In this document: positions 1 to 8,953 of the stretch, in pieces
Layout: each line of letters begins with the position of its first letter
How positions within the stretch are numbered: position 1 is the stretch's first letter
Assembly (NCBI GenBank): GCA_023387635.1
Contig: JAEWHU010000148.1
Coordinates: forward strand, 1 to 43,668
From: Bacillota bacterium
Lineage (GTDB): Bacteria > Bacillota > Clostridia > Lachnospirales > Lachnospiraceae
Direction of reading: 5' to 3'
DNA length: 43,668 nucleotides
The notes under the pieces: generated by a model
The model's input: only the letters and a program-made list of their open reading frames with translations
Database searches by the model: none
Told to the model about the DNA's origin: nothing
Translations under genes and position numbers: made by a program

Positions 1-254
1 GTGTTGTGGGTTTTTATAAGTTGGATATCTAATATTTTGGATTAAAAATGTACAAAAATATACAATGCCATATTTTTAGAATTAAAAAGTATGCAATCAA
101 GGAGTAAGTACATTGAATGATATATATATGCTATATAATAAAGAACTGTTAACTTAAAACAACCTTTTCACACCATTTTAATCCTTATAATATTTAAAAT
201 CAATTTAATAAATGCTAGAATGTATATTATAAAATAAACGCTTAAGGAGGATAT
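1..254. other. AT-rich leader before the GH127 gene
   Basis: No gene seen. A weak sigma-A-like pair, TTGAAT (113-118) and TATAAT (134-139), has only a 15-bp spacer, so a promoter here is possible but unproven. The region ends in a strong Shine-Dalgarno sequence at 244-250. Confidence 0.35.
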
Positions 255-2219
255 ATGAGAGAAAATTTAACAAGTTCCAATCTTTTATCCATTAGTGACG
301 TAGCTATTGATGATGCATTTTTTACACCATACATTAACTTGGTGAGAGATGTAGTAATTCCATACCAATGGGAAGTATTAAATGATAATATACCAGAAGC
401 AGATAAAAGCCATTGCATAAAGAATTTCCGTATTGCGGCAGGTCTAGAAGAAGGTGAGTTCTACGGATTTTTCTTTCAAGATACAGATTTAGCAAAATGG
501 TTAGAAGCAGTAGCATATAGTCTTCAAACTACTCCTAATGAAGGATTAGAGAAATTAGCAGATGATGCAATTGAACTTGTAGGATTAGCACAGCATAAGG
601 ATGGATATTTAAATACATATTTCTCTAAGGAAAGAACAGACAAGAGGTGGACCAATCTAGAAGAATGTCACGAATTATATACAGCAGGTCATATGATAGA
701 AGCTGGGGTGGCTTATTATGAAGCAACAGGCAAAAGAAATTTACTTGATATAGTGTGTAAATTTGCAGATTATATTGATTCTGTATTTGGACCAGAGCCA
801 GAGAAATTACATGGCTATGATGGACATCAAGAAATTGAACTAGCATTAGTACGTTTATACCGTGCCACTGGTAATGAAAAATATTTAAACCTTAGCAAAT
901 ATTTTATTGATGCAAGAGGAACAGAACCATACTATTATGTAAAAGAGTGGGAGAATAGAGGAAAGATATCTTACTGGAATATGAGTAAGAATGGCCATCC
1001 AGATGAAAGACGTAAATATATGCAATCTCATCTGCCTGTTAGAGAACAAAAGGAGGCAGTTGGTCATGCAGTAAGATTAGTATATATGCTAACAGGTATG
1101 GCGGAAGTTGCTAATGAATGTAAGGATCATGAGTTATTAAAGGCTTGTCAAACTCTATGGGAAAACATTGTAACGAAGCAGATGTATATTACTGGTGGTA
1201 TTGGTTCCACTTCATTAGGTGAAGCATTTACCTTTGACTATGACTTACCAAATGATACTGTTTATGCTGAAACATGCGCTTCCATTGGTTTAATCTATTT
1301 TGCTCAGAGAATGTTACAAATTGAAAACAAACATTGTTACTCTGATGTAATTGAGAAAGCATTATACAATATTATTATCAGTTCCATGTCAAGAGATGGC
1401 AAACACTTCTTCTATGTGAATCCATTAGAAGTGTGGCCAGATGCATCAAAAATGAATCCAACCAAAGAACATGTAAAAGCAGAAAGAAGAAAATGGTTTG
1501 GTTGTGCATGCTGCCCTCCAAATTTAGCAAGACTAATTACTTCTCTAGGACAATATATATATACAGTAAGTGAAGATACCGTTTATGTACATCAATTTAT
1601 TAGTAATAAATCGAAGGTAGAAGTAGTTGGACAAAATATTGGCATTGAAACCATAGGTAATTATCCATGGGATGGAAATATAAAATTTGAATTAGAACTT
1701 GAAGAAGAAGCTAAATTTAATTTAGCAATACGTATTCCAAGCTGGTGTAAAAATGCGTCACTTAAGGTAGATGGAGAGGCAGTTGAAATTGCTAATCTTA
1801 TGAAAGATGGATATGCATATATCAACAAGGTATTTCACAATGGTAGCGTAATAGAATTGATTCTTGATATGCCAGTTACTTTCATGCAAGCGAATATTAA
1901 TGTTAGAGCTGATATAGGTAAAGTTGCTATTCAAAGAGGGCCAGTTGTATATTGCCTTGAAGAAGTAGATAATGGAAGAAACCTACCAGATATTATATTA
2001 AATATTGATTCAAACTTCAAAGTTGAATATGATGAATCTCTTTTATCCGGTGGCATGACAATTACAATGGATGGAACGAGAACAAAAAAAGATACGATTA
2101 GTGAAGATTTGTACAAAGAATATACAAACGAGAGAGAAGAAGTTAAGGTGAAAGCAATTCCATATTGTATGTGGGGCAATCGTAATCCAGGGGAGATGCT
2201 GGTGTGGATAAGAGTATAA
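255..2219 (+). CDS. GH127-family beta-L-arabinofuranosidase (DUF1680)
   Basis: Probable cytoplasmic retaining glycoside hydrolase that removes beta-L-arabinofuranosyl units from plant-derived oligosaccharides. The 654-residue length fits the family, and there is no signal peptide. The zinc/thiolate catalytic centre known from Bifidobacterium HypBA1 is visible: GGIGST followed by Glu323 (acid/base position), the AETCAS motif with Glu339 and Cys341, and CACCPPN with Cys419 and Cys420 (zinc ligands, one the nucleophilic cysteine). The start is fixed by AAGGAGG at 244-250, four bases before ATG 255. The gene stands alone, closed by a hairpin at 2306-2336. Other GH127-type specificities cannot be excluded from sequence alone. 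Confidence 0.88.
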   Translation: MRENLTSSNLLSISDVAIDDAFFTPYINLVRDVVIPYQWEVLNDNIPEADKSHCIKNFRIAAGLEEGEFYGFFFQDTDLAKWLEAVAYSLQTTPNEGLEKLADDAIELVGLAQHKDGYLNTYFSKERTDKRWTNLEECHELYTAGHMIEAGVAYYEATGKRNLLDIVCKFADYIDSVFGPEPEKLHGYDGHQEIELALVRLYRATGNEKYLNLSKYFIDARGTEPYYYVKEWENRGKISYWNMSKNGHPDERRKYMQSHLPVREQKEAVGHAVRLVYMLTGMAEVANECKDHELLKACQTLWENIVTKQMYITGGIGSTSLGEAFTFDYDLPNDTVYAETCASIGLIYFAQRMLQIENKHCYSDVIEKALYNIIISSMSRDGKHFFYVNPLEVWPDASKMNPTKEHVKAERRKWFGCACCPPNLARLITSLGQYIYTVSEDTVYVHQFISNKSKVEVVGQNIGIETIGNYPWDGNIKFELELEEEAKFNLAIRIPSWCKNASLKVDGEAVEIANLMKDGYAYINKVFHNGSVIELILDMPVTFMQANINVRADIGKVAIQRGPVVYCLEEVDNGRNLPDIILNIDSNFKVEYDESLLSGGMTITMDGTRTKKDTISEDLYKEYTNEREEVKVKAIPYCMWGNRNPGEMLVWIRV

Positions 2220-2238
2220 AAAGGTTAACGTAATGTTG

Positions 2239-2276
2239 ACTTAAGTTGATTAGAAGACAAAAAGAACAACTTAAGT
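2239..2276. repeat. 10-bp inverted repeat ACTTAAGTTG/CAACTTAAGT
   Basis: Perfect 10-bp arms at 2239-2248 and 2267-2276 enclose 18 bases just after the GH127 stop. It could be an mRNA 3'-end structure. It has no T tract, so it is not a classical terminator; that role falls to the next hairpin. Confidence 0.5.
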
Positions 2277-2305
2277 ATGGGGTTGGTAGATTAATAATGT
2301 TTACT

Positions 2306-2340
2306 AAATGAGCACGTATGTTTTACGTGCTCATTTATTT
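2306..2340 (+). terminator. Hairpin terminator after the GH127 gene
   Basis: A perfect 12-bp stem (AAATGAGCACGT at 2306-2317, ACGTGCTCATTT at 2325-2336) with a 7-base loop, followed by a short T-rich run. It separates the GH127 gene from the two-component genes. Confidence 0.75.
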
Positions 2341-2451
2341 TGCATAATTTGTCGAAATACATTGAAGTTTTGGTAAAAATGTGTAAAATAGTAGTGTATA
2401 ATTAGAACGTAATAGATATATTGTTGAATTATATGTAAGATTTTGAAAAAT

Positions 2452-2468
2452 GTTATATTTAATATAAC
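2452..2468. promoter_or_regulatory. 17-bp palindrome upstream of the sensor kinase
   Basis: GTATAT-like perfect palindrome GTTATAT-TTA-ATATAAC, about 90 bases before the kinase start. The stretch 2341-2555 is otherwise AT-rich and shows no gene. It is a candidate operator; nothing in the sequence tells which protein would bind it. Confidence 0.35.
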
Positions 2469-2555
2469 GAAATAAGTGATGAATATAATCAAATATATAA
2501 AATGTATCAGTATATAAATTTTTAAAATATAAGATGAACGGTGGAAATGAAGTTT

Positions 2556-4586
2556 ATGAGAAAAAAGAGGCAAAGAAGGACAATTATCTGTAAATTCATC
2601 CTTGGTATTATAGCGTTTTGTCTATTACTTCTTTATGATTCAACGGGCAAAGCGATGACTACGAATCTAAAAGTAGCATTTAATTGTAATTTACCACCGT
2701 ATCAGTTTATTGATGAAAACGGTAAGATTGTTGGTATGCATATAGACATACTTGAAGCCATTGCTAGTAAAAAAGGATTAGTCATTGAATACATACCCAA
2801 GAATACGAATATAGAATGCATGGTAGCATTAAATAATGGAGAGGTTGATATAGTCCTTGGTACACTTATGAATAAAAATTCAGAATATTATGCTCAATTT
2901 ACAGATGAAATATCTTCGTCCACTTTATGTATGGTGGCTTCGAATGAATTTGCGGAAGACCTAAAAAAAGGCCTAATTAATCAGTATTACATATCTTTTG
3001 AATACGGGACTATTAATTACTCTTATTTATCTGGACTAAGGGCATCACAATATTTTGCTAAGGGTAATCAAATTGAAATATTTCATTCTCAGATTAGTGG
3101 TGAAACTGATGCTATAGTTGCTGTTAAAAATAGTATTCTCTATCAATTAGAGAAAGAAAAACTATGGCCTGATTATACAATTATTCGTAATTATATTGCT
3201 ACTATAAAATATACAATGGCTGTACAAAAAGGGGATAATGAGTTAATGCGATATCTAAATGACGGTATAGCAAATCTGCATTCAACCTCAGAGTACGAGA
3301 ATTTATACAGACATTGGACCGTCGATGAAGAATCAAAGAATATTAGTTTGATTATGAGAAATGTATTAATTGGCTCGTGTGCTGTTACTGTATTTATCCT
3401 ATTTTATACTTTTATTATGTCAAAAATGAAAATGGTGTTAAAAAAGGAAGTATCTGATAAGACCAAAGAAATACAAGATGCAAATATAGAATTAGAACGT
3501 CGTATCACACAGATTCAAATTGAAAGTCAACTTAAAAATTTAATTATTGAACATTCTCCAATTGCTATGATTCTTTTTAATGAAGAGTATAAAATCACTT
3601 TAGCTAATAGTTATGCAAATATATTAGTGAATAACGATAACTTAATAGGTGAAGATATCCTTACCCTAAATATTGTTGGTGAGCTCCTAAAAGAAAGAAA
3701 ATATGATATCTTTACTCATAATTATTGTCTTAATAATAAAATAATTCCTATGTATGTTGAACAAAGAATTAATAGAAGTTATCGTTGTAATATTCATCAA
3801 ACAGTAGAATCTGGACAAGTTAATGGTGCATTACTTACAGTTGAGGATGTTACAGTAGAAGAGCAAGAAAAACAAGAATTATTTGATAAAGAAAAAAATA
3901 AAGCTTTAAATCGTATTATAGCTAGCATTGCCCATGAAATTAAGAATCCACTTATGTCCATAAGAACTTTTGCAACATTAATTAGCACGAAAGGAGATAA
4001 TAAGAAATTTCAAGAGTCATTTGCAGAATTTGTACCAAGTGAAGTTGATCGGATAAATAAATTAATTGAATCTTTAATTAATTATGCCAAGCCAGCAATG
4101 AGAGAAATGACACCTGTAGATGTAAAATCAATAATTAATGAATGTATGTATTTAACCCATACTGTAATTAAGAATGGTAAAATATTACTTGATACTAATG
4201 TTTTAGACGGAATGATGATAGAGGCTAATAAAAATCAAATTAAACAAATAATAATAAATATATTAATGAATAGTATTGAGGCTATGGAAAGAAAAATCAA
4301 AGAATTTGATAAAAAAATGGATGGTAAATTAACTCTCAGAATATGTGGGTGGTTGGAGGAAAATCATGTGATTATAACAGTTAGGGATGAAGGGATTGGA
4401 ATGACTCCTAAAGAATTAAAACGTTGTACTGATCCATTTTACACAACAAGGGCGACTGGCACTGGGCTTGGACTTTCACTACTCAAAGTCTATGTAGAAG
4501 AGAATAATGGAATATTAACGATTGATAGTAAACAACATGAATATACTCAAATAACAATGAAGTTTAAACAATATAAAGTTTCATAA
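2556..4586 (+). CDS. NtrB-like sensor kinase with periplasmic-type solute-binding domain
   Basis: Membrane histidine kinase that probably senses a small molecule directly. Domains in order: a basic N-terminus and hydrophobic signal/anchor (about 1-30), a family 3 solute-binding domain (about 38-255, as in amino-acid binding proteins), one transmembrane helix (about 268-290), a coiled linker, a PAS domain (about 328-440), HisKA with the H-box HEIKNPL (His460), and HATPase with N-box NSIEAM, DEGIGM, DPFYTT and GTGLGL. This is the NtrB class that partners NtrC regulators, and such a regulator follows 12 bases later. The frame is also open from GTG 2541 and ATG 2547. I prefer ATG 2556 because GGTGG (2540-2544) is the only Shine-Dalgarno-like run, but the start is uncertain. 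Confidence 0.85.
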   Translation: MRKKRQRRTIICKFILGIIAFCLLLLYDSTGKAMTTNLKVAFNCNLPPYQFIDENGKIVGMHIDILEAIASKKGLVIEYIPKNTNIECMVALNNGEVDIVLGTLMNKNSEYYAQFTDEISSSTLCMVASNEFAEDLKKGLINQYYISFEYGTINYSYLSGLRASQYFAKGNQIEIFHSQISGETDAIVAVKNSILYQLEKEKLWPDYTIIRNYIATIKYTMAVQKGDNELMRYLNDGIANLHSTSEYENLYRHWTVDEESKNISLIMRNVLIGSCAVTVFILFYTFIMSKMKMVLKKEVSDKTKEIQDANIELERRITQIQIESQLKNLIIEHSPIAMILFNEEYKITLANSYANILVNNDNLIGEDILTLNIVGELLKERKYDIFTHNYCLNNKIIPMYVEQRINRSYRCNIHQTVESGQVNGALLTVEDVTVEEQEKQELFDKEKNKALNRIIASIAHEIKNPLMSIRTFATLISTKGDNKKFQESFAEFVPSEVDRINKLIESLINYAKPAMREMTPVDVKSIINECMYLTHTVIKNGKILLDTNVLDGMMIEANKNQIKQIIINILMNSIEAMERKIKEFDKKMDGKLTLRICGWLEENHVIITVRDEGIGMTPKELKRCTDPFYTTRATGTGLGLSLLKVYVEENNGILTIDSKQHEYTQITMKFKQYKVS

Positions 4587-4598
4587 GGAGGAAATTAT

Positions 4599-5981
4599 AT
4601 GAAACCAAGAATACTAATCCTTGATGACGAACCTGCTATTTGTGCATCTCTTACATTGGCGCTAGAAAATGATTATGATGTGAAAGCTGTTATAGATGTT
4701 GAAGAAGCATTAAGACTTATCAGAGAACAATCCTTTCAGCTTGTTCTTTTAGATTTAATTATAGGAGAACACGATGGAATTGAAGTTTTAAGAAAAATAA
4801 AAGAAATAAATAATAACATAGCTGTCATTATGATGACAGCATATGGAAGTATAAGAACATCAGTTAATGCTATGAAAGATGGTGCTTTTATGTACTTATC
4901 AAAACCTTTAGATATTGAAGAATTATCAATACATATGAAACAAGCATTAGAATTTAGAACATTGAATGAAAAGGTTATCTACCTTAGTAATGAATTAAAA
5001 ACTAAATATGAATATGGAGATATGATAGGGAAAAGTCCTCCTATGCAAGAAATATATAAAATAATTGATAAGGTAAAAGATGCTGATGCTAGCGTTATGA
5101 TATATGGAGAAAGTGGAACTGGGAAGGAGCTAGTTGCAAGAGCTATCCAGTTTTCAGGAAAACGAAGTGAAGAACGTTTTATAGCGGTAAATTGTGCTGC
5201 GATTCCAGAGGGGTTATTAGAAGAAGAATTCTTTGGTCATAAAAAAGGGGCTTTTACAGGAGCAGTTAGTGATAAAATAGGCAAATTTGAATTAGCTGAT
5301 AAGGGAACTTTGTTTCTTGATGAGATAGGGGATATGCCACTAGCTCTTCAAGGGAAACTTTTACGTGTACTTCAACAAAAAGAATTTTCGCCAATAGGCA
5401 GTAATACAGTAAAAAAAATAGACGTTAGAATAATATCTGCAACTAATAAAAACCTGCAGGAAATGGTGCGAAATGGTACATTTAGACAGGATTTATATTT
5501 TAGACTTAATATTATAGAGATTAAGTTACCGTCTTTAGTGGAAAGAAGACAGGATATCCCTTTAATATGTAGAAATTTATTAGAGCGTCATAATAAAGAA
5601 TATGGAAGAAATATTAAGGGAATTACAAAACAGGCAGAGAGAATATTGCTTAACTATAATTACCCTGGCAATATTCGTGAATTAGAAAATGCTTTAGAAT
5701 ATGCAGCAGTCATATCTAGTGGAGAGATTATTGATGTCAATGATTTACCAATGCAGATTAGAAGTGGAGTAGATAATTCATACTCACTATCAATTGATGG
5801 ACATAATAGACAGGATTTAGATAATCTTACACTAAAAGATATCGAACGAATTGTTATTAAATCACGGCTTGAAAAAAATGGTGGAAGACAAAAAATAACA
5901 GCTAATGAGTTAGGAATTAGTGAGAGGGGTTTACGTAATAAAATACAAGAATATGGGTTGTTTATAAATAATAACAAATGA
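4599..5981 (+). CDS. NtrC-family sigma-54-dependent response regulator
   Basis: Transcription activator that opens sigma-54 promoters using ATP. The receiver domain (1-115) has Asp10, Glu11, the phospho-acceptor Asp52 and Lys102. The AAA+ domain has Walker A GESGTGKE (170-177), the sigma-54 contact loop GAFTGA (217-222) and Walker B TLFLDEIG. A Fis-type helix-turn-helix lies at the C-terminus (about 420-455). Length 460 is typical of NtrC. It follows its kinase by 12 bases with TAAGGAGG before the ATG, so the two are co-transcribed. The intact GAFTGA loop, a consensus sigma-54 promoter 235 bases downstream and rpoN 6.7 kb away make the adjacent ABC operon the obvious target. Confidence 0.93.
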   Translation: MKPRILILDDEPAICASLTLALENDYDVKAVIDVEEALRLIREQSFQLVLLDLIIGEHDGIEVLRKIKEINNNIAVIMMTAYGSIRTSVNAMKDGAFMYLSKPLDIEELSIHMKQALEFRTLNEKVIYLSNELKTKYEYGDMIGKSPPMQEIYKIIDKVKDADASVMIYGESGTGKELVARAIQFSGKRSEERFIAVNCAAIPEGLLEEEFFGHKKGAFTGAVSDKIGKFELADKGTLFLDEIGDMPLALQGKLLRVLQQKEFSPIGSNTVKKIDVRIISATNKNLQEMVRNGTFRQDLYFRLNIIEIKLPSLVERRQDIPLICRNLLERHNKEYGRNIKGITKQAERILLNYNYPGNIRELENALEYAAVISSGEIIDVNDLPMQIRSGVDNSYSLSIDGHNRQDLDNLTLKDIERIVIKSRLEKNGGRQKITANELGISERGLRNKIQEYGLFINNNK

Positions 5982-6012
5982 AATGAATTAATAAGTATAA
6001 TATCATAACTAG

Positions 6013-6057
6013 AAAACGGCAAAAAATGCATGATGAGGCACATTTTGCCGTTTTTTT
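6013..6057 (+). terminator. Rho-independent terminator after the NtrC-type gene
   Basis: A perfect 12-bp stem (AAAACGGCAAAA at 6013-6024, TTTTGCCGTTTT at 6043-6054) runs into a T tract. It closes the two-component operon and insulates the sigma-54 promoter behind it. Confidence 0.9.
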
Positions 6058-6115
6058 ATATAACTGTTTATACAATAAATAATAATTTTATTAGTATATT
6101 AAAAATTATATTTAT

Positions 6116-6170
6116 AGAATACGAAATATAGGGAATTTTGGAGAATTATAGTATCAAAGAATACTTAAAA
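6116..6170. promoter_or_regulatory. Candidate upstream activator sites (AGAATAC direct repeats)
   Basis: Two copies of AGAATAC followed by an A/T run ending in AAATATA lie at 6116 and 6158. They are 42 bp apart, close to four helical turns, and 50-100 bp before the -24 element. The position and spacing suit enhancer sites for the NtrC-type activator. In such AT-rich sequence the match could be chance. Confidence 0.35.
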
Positions 6171-6215
6171 TATAAATGAATAAATGTTTTTATAAATTAT
6201 CATATAAAAATAAAA

Positions 6216-6232
6216 TTGGCACGGTTTTTGCT
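6216..6232 (+). promoter_or_regulatory. Sigma-54 (-24/-12) promoter
   Basis: TTGGCACGGTTTTTGCT matches the full sigma-54 consensus TGGCACG-N4-TTGCW. The GG of the -24 element (6218-6219) and the GC of the -12 element (6230-6231) have the required spacing. Transcription would start near 6243, inside the longest reading frame of the next gene. That excludes the 6176 start and supports ATG 6293. The 5' leader then carries a small GCACAA/TTGTGC hairpin (6246-6251 with 6264-6269). Confidence 0.93.
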
Positions 6233-6292
6233 GTATATATAAGTAGCACAAACTACAAAAAAATTGTGCCAAAAATATTGAGGAGGTTTATT

Positions 6293-7870
6293 ATGAAGAA
6301 AAACACTTTAAAAAAGTCACTGGTATTAATGCTTTGCACAACTATATTATTGGGTACTATGGTTGGATGTTCAAAGAAAAACATTGATACTAGTGGTGAG
6401 AAAGGTAATGTCGGTACTACAAGTAATAATGAAACAAATAATAGCAAAGGAGGCAACTATAAAAAAGAAATTATTATTGGTTTAGCTAATACCTTTACAG
6501 TTGCAGATCCACAAGCTACAGCAAGTATTACCAATACTACACTTTACAAAATAACACATAGTACATTAATTGAATGGGATTATGATATGAATGATTATGT
6601 TTGTGATTTAGCAGAATCTTATGAAATTGTTGATCCACAGACGTATATATTTCATTTAAATCAAAATGCATACTTTCATAATGGAGAACCTGTTACTGCT
6701 GAGGATATCATTTATACTTTTAAAAGAGCAGAAGATTCCTCATATACTTCAGCTAAAGTAGCAGTAATAAAAGAGATGAATGCTATTGATAGTAATACCA
6801 TAGAATTCAAATTAACAGGTCCAAGTACAAATTTCTTATTTGATCTAGCATCTCCTAATATGAGTATATTAAGTAAAGCAGCAATGGATGAGTTGGGAGA
6901 TAGCGGAACTATGATTGGTAGTGGGGCATACTACTATGAATCCATAGACTTTGGTAATGAAACAAACTTATTCCGTTTTGATAAGTATTTTGGGGAAATG
7001 CCTAAAACAGAAAAGTTAACTTTTAGACAATATGGAGAAGATGCAACAAGAGTTATTGCACTACAAACTGGAGAAATTGATTATTGTCAAACGCCATCTA
7101 CATTAGATTTAGATTACATTGCACAAGATGATAATCTAGATTTGATTCAAATGGATGGTACAAGACTTAATTATTTAGTTTTAAATGTTAGCAAAGAACC
7201 ATTTAACAATGAATTAGTAAGACAAGCAATGAATTATGCAGTAAATAAAGATGACGTATTATATGCTGCTGGTAATGGACAAGGTTCTGTATGGCAAAGT
7301 TTTGTAACCCCAATTGGTTATGGATATTCACCAGTTGATGGTTATAATTACAATGTAGAAAAAGCAAAAGAATTACTTGCACAAGCTGGTTATGCAGATG
7401 GATTTGAATTCAGTGTTCTTGCTCATGATTCTACATCAAGAGCAATTGTACCAATTTTACAGGCTCAATATGCAGAAATTGGAATAAAAATGAATATTAG
7501 TGAAGTAGAAACAGCACTTCGTAACTCAATGATTAAGAATAATGAACATGAGGCATGTATGGCGGCTCACGTATCTGACGTTAGTGCAGATAGTAATATG
7601 CGTATTCTATGGTATACAGGATTCGCTAATAACAGAATGCAATATTCTAATGCAAGAGTAGATGAATTACTTGATTCTGCATTAATAGAACAAGATGAAG
7701 CAAAACGTTTAGAAATGTATAAAGAAATTCAAGAAATCACCGTAGAAGATGCAGCATGTGTTCCTCTATATGTAGAAACACAAAACATTGCTAAAAAGAA
7801 ATCACTTAATGGTATTAAGATTAATGCAACAGGATGTCATGACTTTACATATGCATATATTTTAGAGTAA
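6293..7870 (+). CDS. Family 5 extracellular solute-binding lipoprotein (peptide/opine/nickel type)
   Basis: Surface-anchored ligand-capture subunit of the adjacent ABC importer. The lipoprotein signal has basic MKKN, a hydrophobic core and the lipobox GTMVGC. A short Ser/Asn/Gly linker leads into a family 5 binding domain with the usual landmarks: a TYIFHLNQNAYFHNGEPVTAEDIIYTFKR-like segment, and VRQAMNYAVNK in the second half. The 6293 start is chosen because AGGAGG sits at 6281-6286, the signal peptide begins there, and the sigma-54 start point lies downstream of the alternative ATG 6176. It is separated from the permeases by a strong hairpin, which would allow excess binding protein. The ligand is unknown; peptides are the default guess. 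Confidence 0.9.
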   Translation: MKKNTLKKSLVLMLCTTILLGTMVGCSKKNIDTSGEKGNVGTTSNNETNNSKGGNYKKEIIIGLANTFTVADPQATASITNTTLYKITHSTLIEWDYDMNDYVCDLAESYEIVDPQTYIFHLNQNAYFHNGEPVTAEDIIYTFKRAEDSSYTSAKVAVIKEMNAIDSNTIEFKLTGPSTNFLFDLASPNMSILSKAAMDELGDSGTMIGSGAYYYESIDFGNETNLFRFDKYFGEMPKTEKLTFRQYGEDATRVIALQTGEIDYCQTPSTLDLDYIAQDDNLDLIQMDGTRLNYLVLNVSKEPFNNELVRQAMNYAVNKDDVLYAAGNGQGSVWQSFVTPIGYGYSPVDGYNYNVEKAKELLAQAGYADGFEFSVLAHDSTSRAIVPILQAQYAEIGIKMNISEVETALRNSMIKNNEHEACMAAHVSDVSADSNMRILWYTGFANNRMQYSNARVDELLDSALIEQDEAKRLEMYKEIQEITVEDAACVPLYVETQNIAKKKSLNGIKINATGCHDFTYAYILE

Positions 7871-7949
7871 TCCTTTGATTTAATAATCCTTAACAGTCAT
7901 TCGTTAAATACAAAGTGAAGCGGATGAAGAATCCGATAAGACACTAGCA

Positions 7950-7989
7950 GTAATCTACTTGTTATAAATAATCATAACAAGTAGATTAC
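7950..7989 (+). promoter_or_regulatory. Intercistronic 16-bp hairpin between binding protein and permease
   Basis: Perfect arms GTAATCTACTTGTTAT (7950-7965) and ATAACAAGTAGATTAC (7974-7989) with an 8-base loop and no T tract, 10 bases before the permease Shine-Dalgarno. A smaller CGGAT/ATCCG hairpin precedes it at 7921-7935. It is probably an RNA stabilising or processing element that keeps binding-protein mRNA above permease mRNA. Confidence 0.75.
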
Positions 7990-8013
7990 ATATAACATAA
8001 GGAGGCGAAATAA

Positions 8014-8943
8014 GTGCATCGTTATATATTTAAAAGATTAATTATGTTAATACCAGTTTTAATTGGCGTTTCATTTTTTGTTTATTTTATTATGGATTTA
8101 GCTCCAGGCGATCCTGCCATAGTAATAGCAGGAGAACATGCTACTCATGAAGAAATAGAACGTGTACGAGAAGAATATGGATTTAATGATCCTATATTAG
8201 TTCGATATGCAAAATATATGGGAAACCTTCTCAAAGGAGATCTAGGTATCTCCTATGTAAGTAAAAAAGATGTTTTTGAAACATATAAACAGCGTTTTCC
8301 AGCGACCGCTCAGCTTGCAGTAACAGCTATGATAGTCGCTACAATGATATCAATCCCTATCGGTATCTATTCAGCGGTAAACCAAAATACATGGAAAGAT
8401 ACAACATCAGTTGTATTTGCCCTAATAGGAGTGTCAATGCCACCATTCTGGCTTGGATTGATACTTATCATAACTTTTTCTTTAACACTCGGATGGTTTC
8501 CATCGGGCGGTATAGGAGGATGGAATAGTGTTATATTACCGGCCATCACAAGTGGTACTGGGTATGCAGCTTTAATGACAAGAACAACACGCTCATCCAT
8601 GCTTGAAGTACTCAGGCAAGATTTTTTACGTACTGCAAGATCAAAAGGTGTTAGTGAACGTAAAGTTATTCATAAACATGCGTTAAGAAATGCTCTTATT
8701 CCTATTATTACAGTTGCTGGTATGCAATTTGGTTATATCTTAGGTGGAGCAGTATTAATTGAAACCGTATTTACCTGGCCTGGAGTTGGACGTTTAATCG
8801 TTGATTCTATTGGCATGCGTGATATTCCTATGGTAACTGGATGTGTAATTATAACGACAATGATTGTGAGTATAGTGCAGTTATTTGTAGATATACTATA
8901 TTCATTTATAGATCCGCGTATTAAAGCGCAATATTCAAAGTGA
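8014..8943 (+). CDS. DppB/OppB-type ABC permease
   Basis: First membrane subunit of the importer, 309 residues. It begins MHRYIFKRLIMLIPVLIGVSF, the standard first helix of this family, followed by the LAPGDPA region outside the membrane. Five or six hydrophobic segments follow. The cytoplasmic ATPase-contact (EAA) loop is seen in DFLRTARSKGVSERKVIHKHALRNALIPI. The start is GTG 8014, supported by AAGGAGG at 7999-8005. It overlaps or abuts the next permease and forms the heterodimeric channel with it. Confidence 0.92.
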   Translation: MHRYIFKRLIMLIPVLIGVSFFVYFIMDLAPGDPAIVIAGEHATHEEIERVREEYGFNDPILVRYAKYMGNLLKGDLGISYVSKKDVFETYKQRFPATAQLAVTAMIVATMISIPIGIYSAVNQNTWKDTTSVVFALIGVSMPPFWLGLILIITFSLTLGWFPSGGIGGWNSVILPAITSGTGYAALMTRTTRSSMLEVLRQDFLRTARSKGVSERKVIHKHALRNALIPIITVAGMQFGYILGGAVLIETVFTWPGVGRLIVDSIGMRDIPMVTGCVIITTMIVSIVQLFVDILYSFIDPRIKAQYSK

Positions 8944-8953
8944 GGTGAACCAA

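Noticed and set aside
5660..6043. 127-codon minus-strand frame at the end of the NtrC-type gene
   Set aside because: It is antisense to the conserved AAA+/Fis region and the terminator; the composition looks like a shadow frame with no ribosome site.
6176..6292. N-terminal 39-codon extension of the family 5 binding protein
   Set aside because: It contains the sigma-54 promoter, has no ribosome site, and precedes a normal lipoprotein signal with AGGAGG.
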